A stretch of DNA of 64,000 nucleotides from CALAED01 sp035765195 (GTDB lineage: Bacteria; Actinomycetota; Actinomycetes; Streptosporangiales; Streptosporangiaceae): NCBI GenBank assembly GCA_035765195.1, contig DASTYC010000036.1, positions 1 to 64,000 of the forward strand, written 5' to 3'. Position numbers and translations under genes: made by a program. The notes under the pieces are model-generated. The model was not told the origin of the DNA. It worked only from the letters and a program-made list of their open reading frames with translations, and ran no database searches. This document shows, one piece after another, positions 52,212 to 61,378 of this stretch (position 1 is the stretch's first letter; each line of letters opens with the position of its first letter).

Positions 52212-52544
52212 CTACTTGGCCTTGGCCTTGGCGGTCTTCGCGGCCTTCTCCGCCTTCGCCGCGGCGGCGCGCAGGGGAGCCGGGAGCTCGCCCGTCCCCT
52301 TGGCCCAGCGCCTCGCGGCCGCCCGGGTGGCCAGCAGGCGGGCGACCTCCATGCCGACGCCCATGACGACGGCCCAGCCGATCGCCTCGGCGAGATGGGT
52401 CTCCGGGGACTCCGGGTTGGTCGGCGGCTCCTTGCCGGTCGTCTTCTTCCACGCGAACGTGATCACCCGGCGGGCCACGAACCCGCTCACGAGGGCGGCC
52501 CCCGCCGCCATCACCCGCCAGCCCATGTCACCCTTCTCGGCCAT
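52212..52544 (-). CDS. DUF4235 family membrane protein with Lys/Ala tail
   Basis: The 110-residue protein starts at 52544 (MAEKGDMGWRVMAAGAALVSG). It has two hydrophobic helices (about 9-27 and 52-70, AIGWAVVMGVGMEVARLLATRA) typical of DUF4235. The tail is AKAEKAAKTAKAKAK. Directly beyond the stop (52212) the Lys/Ala pattern continues in another frame (VAKAKYKAKDKAKERSAAT, to a stop at 52063), so a longer tail may have been cut off by a frame change. GC-rich AAG/GCC repeats there are prone to slippage. Members are envelope-associated; the function is unknown. Confidence 0.75.
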   Translation of the reverse strand: MAEKGDMGWRVMAAGAALVSGFVARRVITFAWKKTTGKEPPTNPESPETHLAEAIGWAVVMGVGMEVARLLATRAAARRWAKGTGELPAPLRAAAAKAEKAAKTAKAKAK

Positions 52545-52866
52545 CGCAGCCTCCCCGGCTCCCTCGGCGTGCGCCATCCGGCGTACGCGGCGTCCGCGGC
52601 GCGTCCCGCGGCCACGTCTGCCGACGCTATCGGACCGCGACCGCGTGATCTCGCGCTCCCCCTACCCCGCATGTCGCTCGGCATGACGCCGGGCCTGGTG
52701 GGGTGTGCCCGGAGTTTCACGGTTTGTAGTGAACGGCGTACGCCGCGTACGGTGACCGGCCGCCGGCGGTGGCCCGAGCAACGGCGCCGAGCCGGTAGGG
52801 TCACGCGGAGTGGCCGGAGGGGGAACACCTTGCGCGCGGGCGCGAGCGGAACGAAGGAGCGAACGC

Positions 52867-53328
52867 ATGGGCAAGGTGGACGTGCTGATTCAGCGGCTCG
52901 ACGCCGAGCTGCCGCTTCCCGTCTACGCTCACCCCGGCGACGCGGGGGCCGACCTCGTCGCCGCGCAGGACGTCGAGCTCCCACCGGGCGAGCGCGCCGT
53001 CGTGCCCACCGGCGTGGCGATCGCGCTCCCGGACGGCTACGCGGCCTTCATTCATCCGCGGTCGGGTTTGGGCGCTAAGTTGGGTGTGACAATCGTCAAC
53101 GCACCAGGGACGGTCGACGCCGGCTACCGCGGTGAGATCAAAGTGACCCTGCTCAATACCGACAAGCGCGACACGGTACGGCTGCGGCGCGGCGACCGCA
53201 TCGCTCAGATGGTCGTACAGCGTGTCGAGCAGGCCGTCTTCCATGAAGTCACCACGCTTCCCGGTGCCGCCCGCGGAACCGGCGGCTTCGGATCAACGGG
53301 CGGCTTCGAGCAGCAGAGCAGTACCTAA
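52867..53328 (+). CDS. dut: dUTP diphosphatase (dUTPase)
   Basis: The 153-residue enzyme hydrolyses dUTP to dUMP and pyrophosphate, keeping uracil out of DNA and feeding thymidylate synthesis. The trimeric dUTPase motifs are present in order: PVYAHPGDAGADLVA (I), HPRSGLGAKLGV (II), NAPGTVDAGYRGEIKV (III), RGDRIAQMVV (IV) and RGTGGFGSTG (V). ATG at 52867 has a GAAGGAG ribosome-binding site. It is directly followed (24 bp) by the DUF3710 gene, a conserved actinobacterial pair. Full length is usual for the family. Confidence 0.95.
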   Translation: MGKVDVLIQRLDAELPLPVYAHPGDAGADLVAAQDVELPPGERAVVPTGVAIALPDGYAAFIHPRSGLGAKLGVTIVNAPGTVDAGYRGEIKVTLLNTDKRDTVRLRRGDRIAQMVVQRVEQAVFHEVTTLPGAARGTGGFGSTGGFEQQSST

Positions 53329-53352
53329 CATGAAACAAGGGGAGCGTGAGTC

Positions 53353-54153
53353 GTGTTTCGACGCCGTCGTCATGAAGACGAGGAGTCCGCGGAGCACCTC
53401 GAGGTGACCGACGAAGAAGAACTCGACGCCGCCGACTCCGAGGAGGCGGAGGCGGCCGCGGCCGGATCCGCGAGCGGGCCGTGGGACGTCGATGAGTCGG
53501 CGCCCGACATGGAGCGCATCGACTTCGGCGCGCTCCAGGTGCCCATCGGCCCCGGCATCGAGGTTCAGGTCAACCTCGAGGCGACCGAGGTCGACGAGGA
53601 GGGCAACCCGGTGAGCGGACGTCCGGTGGCCGTCACCGTGGTGCACGGCGACAGCGGCCTCCAGCTGCAGGCGTTCGCGGCCCCCAAGCGCGCCGGCATC
53701 TGGGACGAGGTGCGCAAAGAGACCGCCGGGGAGATCGAGCAGGCCGGCGGCCAGACACAGAACGCCTCCGGGCCGTTCGGTCCGGAGCTGCGCGCGATGG
53801 TGCCGATCCAGATCCCCGAAGAGGTGATGGACCAGGTGCCCGAGGAGGTCCGCGAACAGGGCTTCGCCTGGCAGCCGCTGCGGTTCCTCGGCGTCGACGG
53901 GCCGCGCTGGTTCCTGCGCGGCGTGGTGAGCGGCGCCGCGATCGAGGACGAGGAGCAGTGGCAGGTCCTCGAAGACGTGTTCCGCAACGTGATCGTGGTG
54001 CGCGGCGAGCAGCCGATGCCGCCGCGCGAGCTGCTGGAGCTGACGCTGCCCGCGGACGCCGAGGAGGTGGCCGACGAGGGGTCGGCGGACGACTCCGGCG
54101 ACCAGGACTTCAACCCCTTCCAGCGCGGCCCGGAGATCACCGAGGTCCGCTGA
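53353..54153 (+). CDS. DUF3710 family protein
   Basis: This 266-residue acidic protein belongs to DUF3710, conserved next to dut in actinobacteria. The N terminus is strongly acidic (HEDEESAEHLEVTDEEELDA). The core has GPWDVDESAPD, IDFGALQVPIGPGIEVQVN, QLQAFAAPKRAGIWDEVR and DGPRWFLRGVVSG. GTG at 53353 with a GGGGAGCG upstream segment is the best start. The protein ends in another acidic tail. No catalytic motif or membrane segment is present; function is unknown. Co-transcription with dut is likely from the 24-bp spacing. Confidence 0.88.
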   Translation: MFRRRRHEDEESAEHLEVTDEEELDAADSEEAEAAAAGSASGPWDVDESAPDMERIDFGALQVPIGPGIEVQVNLEATEVDEEGNPVSGRPVAVTVVHGDSGLQLQAFAAPKRAGIWDEVRKETAGEIEQAGGQTQNASGPFGPELRAMVPIQIPEEVMDQVPEEVREQGFAWQPLRFLGVDGPRWFLRGVVSGAAIEDEEQWQVLEDVFRNVIVVRGEQPMPPRELLELTLPADAEEVADEGSADDSGDQDFNPFQRGPEITEVR

Positions 54154-54260
54154 CGGTCCGCCCGGAGTTGGCTCATTTCTACGCCATGTCATCGTCTCGT
54201 AGCGTAAAGTGAGCACTTGAAGGGTGTGAGACTGGATGTGTGTACGGAGGTGAACCGCCC

Positions 54261-54836
54261 ATGAGCGAGGCGTTCGCGACGCCCGCGTCCTACCACGCCG
54301 GTCCATGGACTGTCGACGAGGTGCTCGAGCTCCCCGACAACGGGATGCGCTACGAGCTCGTCGAGGAGCGATTGGTGGTGTCCTCGGTGCCTCCCCCTCG
54401 GCATCAAAGAGCAGCCAGGAGACTCGCCAACCTGCTGGAGGCGGAAGCACCCGCGCACCTGGAGAGCTCCATAGAAGTCAACCTACGTATCGGTGTCGAA
54501 CTCCTGATTCCGGATGTAGTGCTCGTCATGTCGGCGGCGTTGGACGACGCCAAGGTCGTGCACTGCGCCGATGTGCACATAGCGGCCGAGATCTTGAGCC
54601 CCGGAAATATCAAGTTCGATCGGGCATGGAAGCCGCGGCGGTACGCCGAGGGCGGCATTCCATATTATTTGGAGGTCGAGCTCGACGGGGTGGGCGCGCC
54701 GCGAGTACGGGCCTTCGAACTCCGCGGCATGGGCTATGTGGCCATCGGTGAGGCGCGGGCGGGGGAGACGCTCGCGCTGACCGAGCCGTACGACATCCGG
54801 TTCGATCCCGCACAGCTCGCCGGCCGGCGCGGCTGA
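54261..54836 (+). CDS. Uma2 family (DUF820) putative endonuclease
   Basis: The 191-residue protein starts at ATG 54261 with a GGAGGTGA ribosome-binding site. The Uma2 pattern is present: MRYELVEERLVVSSVPPPRHQ, IPDVVLVM (PD-(D/E)XK Asp strand), AAEILSPGN (the E strand) and RRYAEGGIPYYLEVEL. The fold is that of restriction-type nucleases. Uma2 proteins are very common in actinobacteria and cyanobacteria, often as many paralogues, with no settled function. It is a single-gene unit. Confidence 0.83.
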   Translation: MSEAFATPASYHAGPWTVDEVLELPDNGMRYELVEERLVVSSVPPPRHQRAARRLANLLEAEAPAHLESSIEVNLRIGVELLIPDVVLVMSAALDDAKVVHCADVHIAAEILSPGNIKFDRAWKPRRYAEGGIPYYLEVELDGVGAPRVRAFELRGMGYVAIGEARAGETLALTEPYDIRFDPAQLAGRRG

Positions 54837-54928
54837 TTTATTTCGTCCGTAATCCCACCTTGGAAAGGCCGCTTTAGGCCACCATTTCGCCGTTGGCGGG
54901 CGTAAAAGTACTGATCGACAATTTTGGG

Positions 54929-55873
54929 ATGAACGGGTGGCTCGGGGGCACGCTGAAAGCTGCCGCGGCAATGACTCTTGTTTTCTCTATTGGCGCGTGT
55001 GAGGGCACCGGCACCAGTGGTGACTCTGGCGGCAAATCGGCCCAGACCAGTTCGCCGCTTTCGCCCGAGACCTATCGCGCGACGCTGGCGGCGGTCACGG
55101 CGCCGATCAACAAGGCCCTGGCCAAGCTGCGTGCGGCCGGGTCGATCAAGGGGCTCGCGGCGCGGGTCACGGCCGTCGAGCAGGCGGCGAATCAGGCCGT
55201 GGCGAGGCTCGAACGGTTAGCGCCGCCGCCGGGGCTGGCCGCCGAGCACGCGCGGCTCACCGCCGCGTTGCGCCAGTTCGACGGCGAGCTGCGGGCGGTG
55301 GAGAACGAGGTCGCGGGACGAGACCTGTGCGCCTCGTCCTCGGTGCGCGCTCAACTGGGCCGGTCCGGCGCGGCGGCGGCGTTGCGGACCGCCGTCGCGG
55401 CGATGGCGGCGAAGGCTCCCGGCGATCGGATCTCCCTCCAGTTGCCCGCCGCCCGGCGGGACACCACGCGCCGGCCGTCCAACGGGCATTTCGTGCGGTC
55501 GGGCGGTCGCGGCGGCCGGGGAACTCTCACCATCGACAACACCAGCGGCAGCCCCGACGCCGTCGTCACGCTCGCCAAGGGGAAGCGCTCCATCATCTCC
55601 GTGTACGTCCGGAGAAAGCGGAAGTTCAAGGTGACCGGAATCAACGACGGCACCTACAAGGTCTTCTACGTCCGCGGCACGGATTGGGACGACAAGGCTC
55701 GTTGGTTCGCCCGCGAGTGCGAATTCCAGCGATTCGACGACACGTTCAAATTCCGGACGATCACCACCGCGACCCAGATCCGCTGGGATACCTGGGAAAT
55801 CACCTTGCACCCGGTGGTGGGCGGGAAGGCCTCCACGAGCGACGTCGATCCGGGAGACTATCCCGACACCTAA
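54929..55873 (+). CDS. Secreted lipoprotein of unknown function
   Basis: The ~314-residue protein has an N-terminal lipoprotein signal: TLKAAAAMTLVFSIGAC, with the lipid-modified Cys followed by a Gly/Ser/Thr linker. The middle (about 50-150) is helical (MAAKAPGDRISLQLP, VEQAANQAVARLERL). The C-terminal half (GTLTIDNTSGSPDAVVTLAKGK, SIISVYVRRKRKFKV) looks like a beta-sandwich. ATG at 54929 is preferred over a TTG at 54893. No Shine-Dalgarno sequence is obvious. I do not recognise a family; an envelope or surface role is inference from the signal. Confidence 0.6.
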   Translation: MNGWLGGTLKAAAAMTLVFSIGACEGTGTSGDSGGKSAQTSSPLSPETYRATLAAVTAPINKALAKLRAAGSIKGLAARVTAVEQAANQAVARLERLAPPPGLAAEHARLTAALRQFDGELRAVENEVAGRDLCASSSVRAQLGRSGAAAALRTAVAAMAAKAPGDRISLQLPAARRDTTRRPSNGHFVRSGGRGGRGTLTIDNTSGSPDAVVTLAKGKRSIISVYVRRKRKFKVTGINDGTYKVFYVRGTDWDDKARWFARECEFQRFDDTFKFRTITTATQIRWDTWEITLHPVVGGKASTSDVDPGDYPDT

Positions 55874-56048
55874 CCCGAATCGCGGGCAAACGGCGCGATT
55901 GCGCCGTCGGCACCCCCGGGTGCGTCTGCCGCGACGCCCGCGCGGCTGCCGGCCGCGGACCGCATGGGTCGATCGCGCTCAGCGGGTAGGGACACGTACT
56001 GGGCCGGCCGCGGGTCCGGTCGCCGGTGTTGCAGCGTTCGGGAGGGTC

Positions 56049-57044
56049 ATGCTGGTCGACGGCGTGCTGCTGGCGGTGAGCTTCGCCATGATGATCGTCG
56101 GCGCCTTTGTGTTCACCAACGCGGTGGAATGGGCCGGGGTGCGCATGAACCTCGGTCACGGGGCGGTCGGCAGTGTGCTGGCTGCGGTGGCGACGGCGAT
56201 GCCCGAGTCGCTGGTCCCCGCGGTGGCGATCATCAAGGGGAGCGAGGGCGGCCAGATCGCGATCGGCGCGATCATCGGTGCGCCGTTCCTGCTGGCCACG
56301 TTGGCGATGGTGGTGTGCGGCATCGCCGCGGCGAGCTACCGGGCCCGGCGCGGCCGCAGAACGCTGACGCTCGATCGGCACACGATGACACAGGACCTGC
56401 TGGTGTTCGGCGCCGCGCTGTCGGTGGCCATCGTCCTCGGCAGGATCGACGCCCGCTGGGCGCACATCGCCGGTGCGGCGGTCCTGGTCGCCGGCTACGG
56501 CGGCTACCTGGTGCGGACCATCCGGCGCGGCAAGGAGCAGGGCGGAGACGAAGAGCCGGGCAGGTTGTTCTTCGACCCCAGCAAGCACGATCCGCCCAAC
56601 GGCTGGCAGATCATCGTCCAGCTCGTGTTCGGCATCGGCCTGCTGGTCGGGGGCGCCGAACTGTTCGTCACCGTCATCGAGAACCTGGCGCACGAGATCG
56701 GTGCCGATCCGCTGGTGCTGACGCTGGTGATCGCGCCGCTCGCCACGGAACTGCCCGAGAAGCTCAACAGCGTGCTGTGGATCCGGGAAGGCAAGGACAC
56801 CCTCGCCCTGGGCAACATCACCGGCGCCATGGTCTTCCAGTCGATGCTGCCGGTGGCGCTCGGCATGGTGTTCACCGACTGGCGGCTGGCGGGGCCCGCG
56901 TCGACGGCGGCGATCATCGCGCTCGCCGGCGCGGGGCTCGCCATGGTCGCGATCCGCCGCGGCGGACGATTCACCGCGCCGTTCATCGGCGGCTGGACCG
57001 CCCTCTACGCCGGCGGGATCGTCGCCATCGTCGCGCTCACCTGA
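56049..57044 (+). CDS. Sodium/calcium exchanger-type membrane antiporter
   Basis: The 331-residue protein has about ten membrane helices in two inverted halves. The alpha-repeat-like ion-binding segments are AVATAMPESLVPAVAIIKGSEGG (first half) and APLATELPEKLNSVLWIREGKDTLALGN (second). These resemble the conserved acidic repeats of the CaCA superfamily (family PF01699). A cytosolic loop with charged residues lies between them (RGKEQGGDEEPGRLF). ATG at 56049 has a GGAGGGT upstream segment. It probably exchanges Na+ or H+ for Ca2+ or a similar cation; selectivity is not defined. Confidence 0.8.
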   Translation: MLVDGVLLAVSFAMMIVGAFVFTNAVEWAGVRMNLGHGAVGSVLAAVATAMPESLVPAVAIIKGSEGGQIAIGAIIGAPFLLATLAMVVCGIAAASYRARRGRRTLTLDRHTMTQDLLVFGAALSVAIVLGRIDARWAHIAGAAVLVAGYGGYLVRTIRRGKEQGGDEEPGRLFFDPSKHDPPNGWQIIVQLVFGIGLLVGGAELFVTVIENLAHEIGADPLVLTLVIAPLATELPEKLNSVLWIREGKDTLALGNITGAMVFQSMLPVALGMVFTDWRLAGPASTAAIIALAGAGLAMVAIRRGGRFTAPFIGGWTALYAGGIVAIVALT

Positions 57045-57086
57045 TCGGCGGCGCGAGAAGCGGTGAGCCCGCCGGCGGGCACCGGG

Positions 57087-60000
57087 TCAGCGCCGCAGGA
57101 CCCGGCTGTAGTCGCCGAGCAGTTCCGCGCCCACGACCTCCTGGCGGCGGTCGACGTGCACGGTGAGGCCCTGCATCCCGGCGAGCGGACGCAGGTCGGC
57201 GCGGCCGCTGCCGCGCAGGTGCAGGGTCGCGAGGTGCGCGAGCCCGCGCAACGGCGTGAGATCGGGGACCTGCGGGAGATCGTCCAGGCCGAGGTTGGCC
57301 AGGCCGGGCATCCGCGCGCACGCGGCGATGTCGGTGATGCTCGTCTCCGACAGCGCGAGCCCGGTGAGGTTCGTCAGCGAGCCGAGCGCCGCGCAGTCGG
57401 CGATGCCGGGATTCCCGGCCAGCGAGAGGTGCGACAACATCGCGAATCGCTCCTCAATACCCGAGATGTCCCGGACATCGCACCGGAAGAGGTAGAGCTC
57501 CTCCAACTTGACCAGTTGGTCGAACGAGTCGAGCGGCCGCAGGTCCGTCAGCCCGAGACACGACCGGAACGCCAGCGACTTGAGCGGCTGCGTCGGCAGG
57601 CACCCGGGCAGGGCTTGGATGTCGAGCTCGTCGAGCGCCAGCGCCTCCAGCGACGCGCAGGACCGTAGCGGGGTGAGGTCTCTGCCGCCCGCCCCCGAAA
57701 CCGTCAGCCGCCGCAGATGGGGCAGGTCGGGCAGGACGGCGAATTCGACGTCGCCGACGGCGCCCAGCGCGAGATGCGTGATCGATCCGTTGGCCACGAG
57801 CGGGCTCAGGTCCGAGAGCATCGGGTCGCGAAAGATCTGCAGGTTCGCCAGCCGCGGCAGTTCCCTGACGAAATCGAGCTTCCCGTAACCGGGATCGATC
57901 TCGTATGCCAGGTACTCCAGATCGGGCAGCTCGACCACGGCCGGGATCAGCGCGGCGTCGGTGAGGGTGCCGATCTGCCGCCGATGCTCCGACGGCCGCA
58001 GCACCGTGCGCGCGTACTCGAACGGGTCGAAATGCGGCCACGCCCGCATCAGCTCGGCGTGCACGCGGTGGTCGCCGAAATGCGCGCAGCGCGCGATCAG
58101 CGACAGCGCGGCCGGGCCGCCGATGCCGGTCGCCGCCCTGATGGTGGCCACGGCCTGGCGCGAGTTGCGGGCCGGGCTGTCGGCGAGCAGATCGAGCACG
58201 AACTCGCCCGACTTGGCCAGCGACTCGGCGTCGGCGAGGTTGCGCGGCGGCAGCACCGTCCGGGCGACCTGCCGGATCTTGTCCTGCAGGGTGGTGTCGA
58301 GCTGGGCGCACGTCTCCAGGCAGGCGACCGCGAGCACCCGCAGCAGCTTGCTGTTGACGGGGTCGCGTTCGGCGCGGTCGAGCAGGCCCTGCAACAGCTC
58401 GGTGCGCTGCCGCGGCTGAGCGTGCCCCGCCGCCAAGATCACGACCTCGCGCCAGTGATCGTCGTGCGCGTTCCGGACGATCGCGCCGATGTCGTCGGCT
58501 TCGACGGCGGCCCGCGCCGCCAGATACTCCTGGAACGTCCGGTGCACGAAGTCGACCCGGTCGGCGACGGGCGTACGGATCAGCCCGCTGCGGTCGAGCA
58601 GTTGCTTGAGCACCGCGGCCGGGTCGATGTTCGTCCGCGGCATCTGCGCCAGGCACCGGCCGACCTCCGCGACCGCCTGCGCGTAGGGGGCGTCCGACCG
58701 GCCGTTGCGGATCAACCAGTACGCGAGGCCCTGCAGGACAAGGGTCTTGTCAGTGCGCGACAGCCCCGAGCCGCCCTCGCTGAGGATGTGGCGCTCGGTG
58801 TCGCGCCGCTCCAGCAGCATGTCGAGCGCGATCGAGTACAGCTCCATCCGGTCGCGCGGCAGCTGCATGCGCCGGTCGAGGTGCAGCGCGCACAGCAGCG
58901 CGCACAGCAGCGGGTTGGTCGCCAGCGCGCGCAGGTGCCGCCTGTTGTGCAGCGTCTGCAGCAGCGTGGCCTCGTACGACTCCAGCTGCTCGGCCGTGTA
59001 GGTGGAGGTGGTGGCCAGCGCCTTGTGCCAGTGCCCGATGAAGAACCGGACGTCCGGCCAGGACATCGGCTGCAGCTCGGCGGTGTCGAAGCCCTCGGCG
59101 TCCAGCCAGTCCCGGGCGGCGGCCGTCGGGCGGGAGGTCACGACGTAGCGCGCCTTGGGGAAGGCGGCGAGCAGCTCCCTCAGCCACTCCTTGACCTGGT
59201 CGCGCTGGCTCTCTGGCAGCTCGTCGACCCCGTCGATGAGGACGATCGCCTTGCCGCCCCTCAGCTCGCGCTGCACCCAGCCCGGCGGCATCTCATCGGC
59301 GATGTGCCGGCCCACCCGGCGCACGAACTCGCGGGGGGTCGGCAGCTCGCGTCCGACGTAGTGCCGCAGCGGGATGAGGAAGGGCACCAGCTCGGCCTTC
59401 TGTGCGTTGCGCACCGCGATCCACTGCAGCAGCGTCGTCTTGCCCGACCCGGCGTCGCCGCGCAGGAACAGCCGCGGCGCCCGCTGCACCACCTCGTCGA
59501 TCCGCCCGGAGACGTCCTCCTCGGCGCGCGGCACGCCCGCGAACCCGGTCGCCGCGGGACTGCCCGCCGCGTTTCCCGGCGCGATGTCGCCGAGCAGCGT
59601 CTCGGCGAGCGTACGGGTCGTGATCGCCCGCTTCGACGATGTCACCCACCGGCCGCTCGGCCCGAGCCCGGTCACGTTCAAGCTGATGTAGGCGACGCTC
59701 AGCGGGTAGTGCCGGATCGACTCCGACACCGTCACCCCGAACAGCTCCAGCTGGTCGAGCGTCCTGGCGACCTGCTGGAGGTAGGCGGCCAGGAAGACCT
59801 CGTCGAGCCCGGAGTCGATGGACGTGCTCGGCAACCGGTCGAGCAGCTCCTTGATGCCGGCCAGCACCTCGCTCTCGCGGTGCAGGATCTCCTTCAGCGC
59901 GGTGGGGGCGAACGGCGGCAGCCCGACGATGACCTCGATGACGTAGGCGCAGCAGCGGGCCAGGAGCAGGTCGTACAGCGCGACGGCCCGGGATTCGAGG

Positions 60001-60380
60001 TCGCGGGTGGCGTCGGGGCTGCTCGCGCGGATGTGCCGTTCGAGGAACAGCGGGTCGAGGTCGGCGGCGAACAGGTCGGCGTCGGTGAGCCGCGCCCGTT
60101 CGAAGCTGTCGGCGACCGCCAGGAGTGTGGCCTCGCGCTCGTTGGGCGCCAGCCCGGCGACCTCGTGGCCGATGGAGCTTTCGAGGTTGGCCTGCACCAT
60201 CTCCTCGAGGTGCTCGACCAGCCGCCGGGCCCGCCTCTTGTCGAGCCTGTCGCTGACCTGTCCCGCGATGACGTCGACCACCGAACCGCCCAGGTCGGCG
60301 GCGAGGGGGTCGGCCTTCAGCCAGAGCTTGGCCGCGATCTTGACGACCGCGATCCCGATTCCCAAGAACACATCAGGCAC
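57087..60380 (-). CDS. NACHT-domain NTPase with leucine-rich repeats (bacterial NLR-like)
   Basis: The 1097-residue protein has a helical N terminus (about 1-300) with a hydrophobic first helix (VFLGIGIAVVKIAAKLW). The NACHT domain follows: RLFLRGDAGSGKTTLLQW (Walker A, about 303-320), IVLIDGVDELP (Walker B, about 379-389) and ARYVVTSRPTAA (sensor). A winged-helix/superhelical region precedes about ten leucine-rich repeats in the last ~280 residues, such as LEALALDELDI and LTGLALSETSITDI. GTG at 60380 has a GAGGAG ribosome-binding site. The layout matches bacterial NLR-type proteins, several of which defend against phage; the N-terminal effector is not a recognised nuclease or TIR. Defence is a plausible inference. 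Confidence 0.85.
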   Translation of the reverse strand: MPDVFLGIGIAVVKIAAKLWLKADPLAADLGGSVVDVIAGQVSDRLDKRRARRLVEHLEEMVQANLESSIGHEVAGLAPNEREATLLAVADSFERARLTDADLFAADLDPLFLERHIRASSPDATRDLESRAVALYDLLLARCCAYVIEVIVGLPPFAPTALKEILHRESEVLAGIKELLDRLPSTSIDSGLDEVFLAAYLQQVARTLDQLELFGVTVSESIRHYPLSVAYISLNVTGLGPSGRWVTSSKRAITTRTLAETLLGDIAPGNAAGSPAATGFAGVPRAEEDVSGRIDEVVQRAPRLFLRGDAGSGKTTLLQWIAVRNAQKAELVPFLIPLRHYVGRELPTPREFVRRVGRHIADEMPPGWVQRELRGGKAIVLIDGVDELPESQRDQVKEWLRELLAAFPKARYVVTSRPTAAARDWLDAEGFDTAELQPMSWPDVRFFIGHWHKALATTSTYTAEQLESYEATLLQTLHNRRHLRALATNPLLCALLCALHLDRRMQLPRDRMELYSIALDMLLERRDTERHILSEGGSGLSRTDKTLVLQGLAYWLIRNGRSDAPYAQAVAEVGRCLAQMPRTNIDPAAVLKQLLDRSGLIRTPVADRVDFVHRTFQEYLAARAAVEADDIGAIVRNAHDDHWREVVILAAGHAQPRQRTELLQGLLDRAERDPVNSKLLRVLAVACLETCAQLDTTLQDKIRQVARTVLPPRNLADAESLAKSGEFVLDLLADSPARNSRQAVATIRAATGIGGPAALSLIARCAHFGDHRVHAELMRAWPHFDPFEYARTVLRPSEHRRQIGTLTDAALIPAVVELPDLEYLAYEIDPGYGKLDFVRELPRLANLQIFRDPMLSDLSPLVANGSITHLALGAVGDVEFAVLPDLPHLRRLTVSGAGGRDLTPLRSCASLEALALDELDIQALPGCLPTQPLKSLAFRSCLGLTDLRPLDSFDQLVKLEELYLFRCDVRDISGIEERFAMLSHLSLAGNPGIADCAALGSLTNLTGLALSETSITDIAACARMPGLANLGLDDLPQVPDLTPLRGLAHLATLHLRGSGRADLRPLAGMQGLTVHVDRRQEVVGAELLGDYSRVLRR

Positions 60381-60502
60381 TGACCTGCTCCTCGGCCACC
60401 GTCCGCGTCCATGACGGTACGGCGCGGACTAGTCACCCACAGCACAGTAGGTGATCGCCGGTGACCGGGGGTGGATCTCGCCGTGGCGTGCGTGTCGGCA
60501 CG

Positions 60503-60766
60503 TTAGGGCTGCTTGAGCAGCTCCTTGACGATCACGCTCTGGTAGGGGCGCGTGGTGTCCGGGCGGTACGACAGGCGCGCGAGCGTGCGTTCGGTCTGGT
60601 CGCGGACCTCGAACTGGAAACGCCGCTCCTGGGCGCGCTCGATCTTGGCCATCGCCTGGTCGTGACGCAACCGGCACAGCGTGTCGACCTTGTCGAGCGC
60701 GACGTCGAGCGTGGCGGCCTTGGCGACGAAGATGTTCTCGTCGCCGGCCTCCCATATCTGGAACAT
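60503..60766 (-). CDS. Small soluble protein of unknown function
   Basis: The 87-residue protein reads MFQIWEAGDENIFVAKAATL, then ALDKVDTLCRLRHDQAMAKIERAQERR and RFQFEVRDQTERTLARLSYR. It is mixed beta and helix, with no membrane segment. An AGGAA ribosome-binding site 6 nt before ATG 60766 supports the start. It lies downstream of nothing obvious and divergent from the YnfA-type gene. No family was recognised. Confidence 0.55.
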   Translation of the reverse strand: MFQIWEAGDENIFVAKAATLDVALDKVDTLCRLRHDQAMAKIERAQERRFQFEVRDQTERTLARLSYRPDTTRPYQSVIVKELLKQP

Positions 60767-60896
60767 GTCGGTTCCTGTTGCCGTGGATAGGACGTTTGAG
60801 ACAAATGAAACAGGCCCTAGCCTACGGGACGGACGAGTCCTTCGTCGCGATCACCGTCCGGGTGCGCGCGGTGACCGTGGCCCGTTCCGTTACGGT

Positions 60897-60948
<52 letters not shown>

Positions 60949-61016
60949 GGGAGGGGAGGCCGACGTGGGCGCGCCGGGCACAGGCCGCCGGTTCGGCGGC
61001 GGGCGATGAGCGCCGC

Positions 61017-61349
61017 GTGAGCGTGGCGCGCTCGCTGCTGCTGTTCGCGGTGGCCGCGGTGGCCGAGATCGGCGGCGCCTGGCTGGTCTGGCAGGGGGTG
61101 CGCGAGCACCGCGGCGCGCTGGTGGCCGGCCTCGGCGTGCTGGCGCTCGGCGCGTACGGCTTCGTCGCGACGTTCCAGCCGGACCCGCACTTCGGCCGCG
61201 TCCTGGCCGCGTACGGCGGTGTCTTCGTGGCCGGATCGCTGGTGTGGGGAATGGTGCTCGACGGCTTCCGCCCGGATCGGTGGGACGTCATCGGCGCGGC
61301 GATCTGCCTGCTCGGCGTCGTCGTCATCATGTACGTCCCCCGCCGCTGA
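61017..61349 (+). CDS. YnfA family (UPF0060) membrane protein
   Basis: The 110-residue protein has four membrane helices and the family pattern AEIGGAWLVWQGVRE, LGAYGFVATFQPDPHFGRVLAAYGGVFV and RPDRWDVIGAAICLLGVVVI. The length is the usual ~108-110 of YnfA proteins, which resemble SMR-type drug exporters. Export of cationic biocides is reported for some members. GTG at 61017 gives exactly the family length. The upstream tandem repeat is in the promoter/leader region, not the gene. Confidence 0.9.
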   Translation: MSVARSLLLFAVAAVAEIGGAWLVWQGVREHRGALVAGLGVLALGAYGFVATFQPDPHFGRVLAAYGGVFVAGSLVWGMVLDGFRPDRWDVIGAAICLLGVVVIMYVPRR

Positions 61350-61378
61350 CGAAGTCAGCGGACCACCGCGCTGTGGAC

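Noticed and set aside
57717..60383. Long plus-strand open frame (888 residues) opposite the NACHT-LRR gene
   Set aside because: It is the antisense shadow of a high-GC gene. The product is rich in Arg, Gly, Val and Gln with no domain, and the opposite strand shows clear NACHT and LRR motifs.
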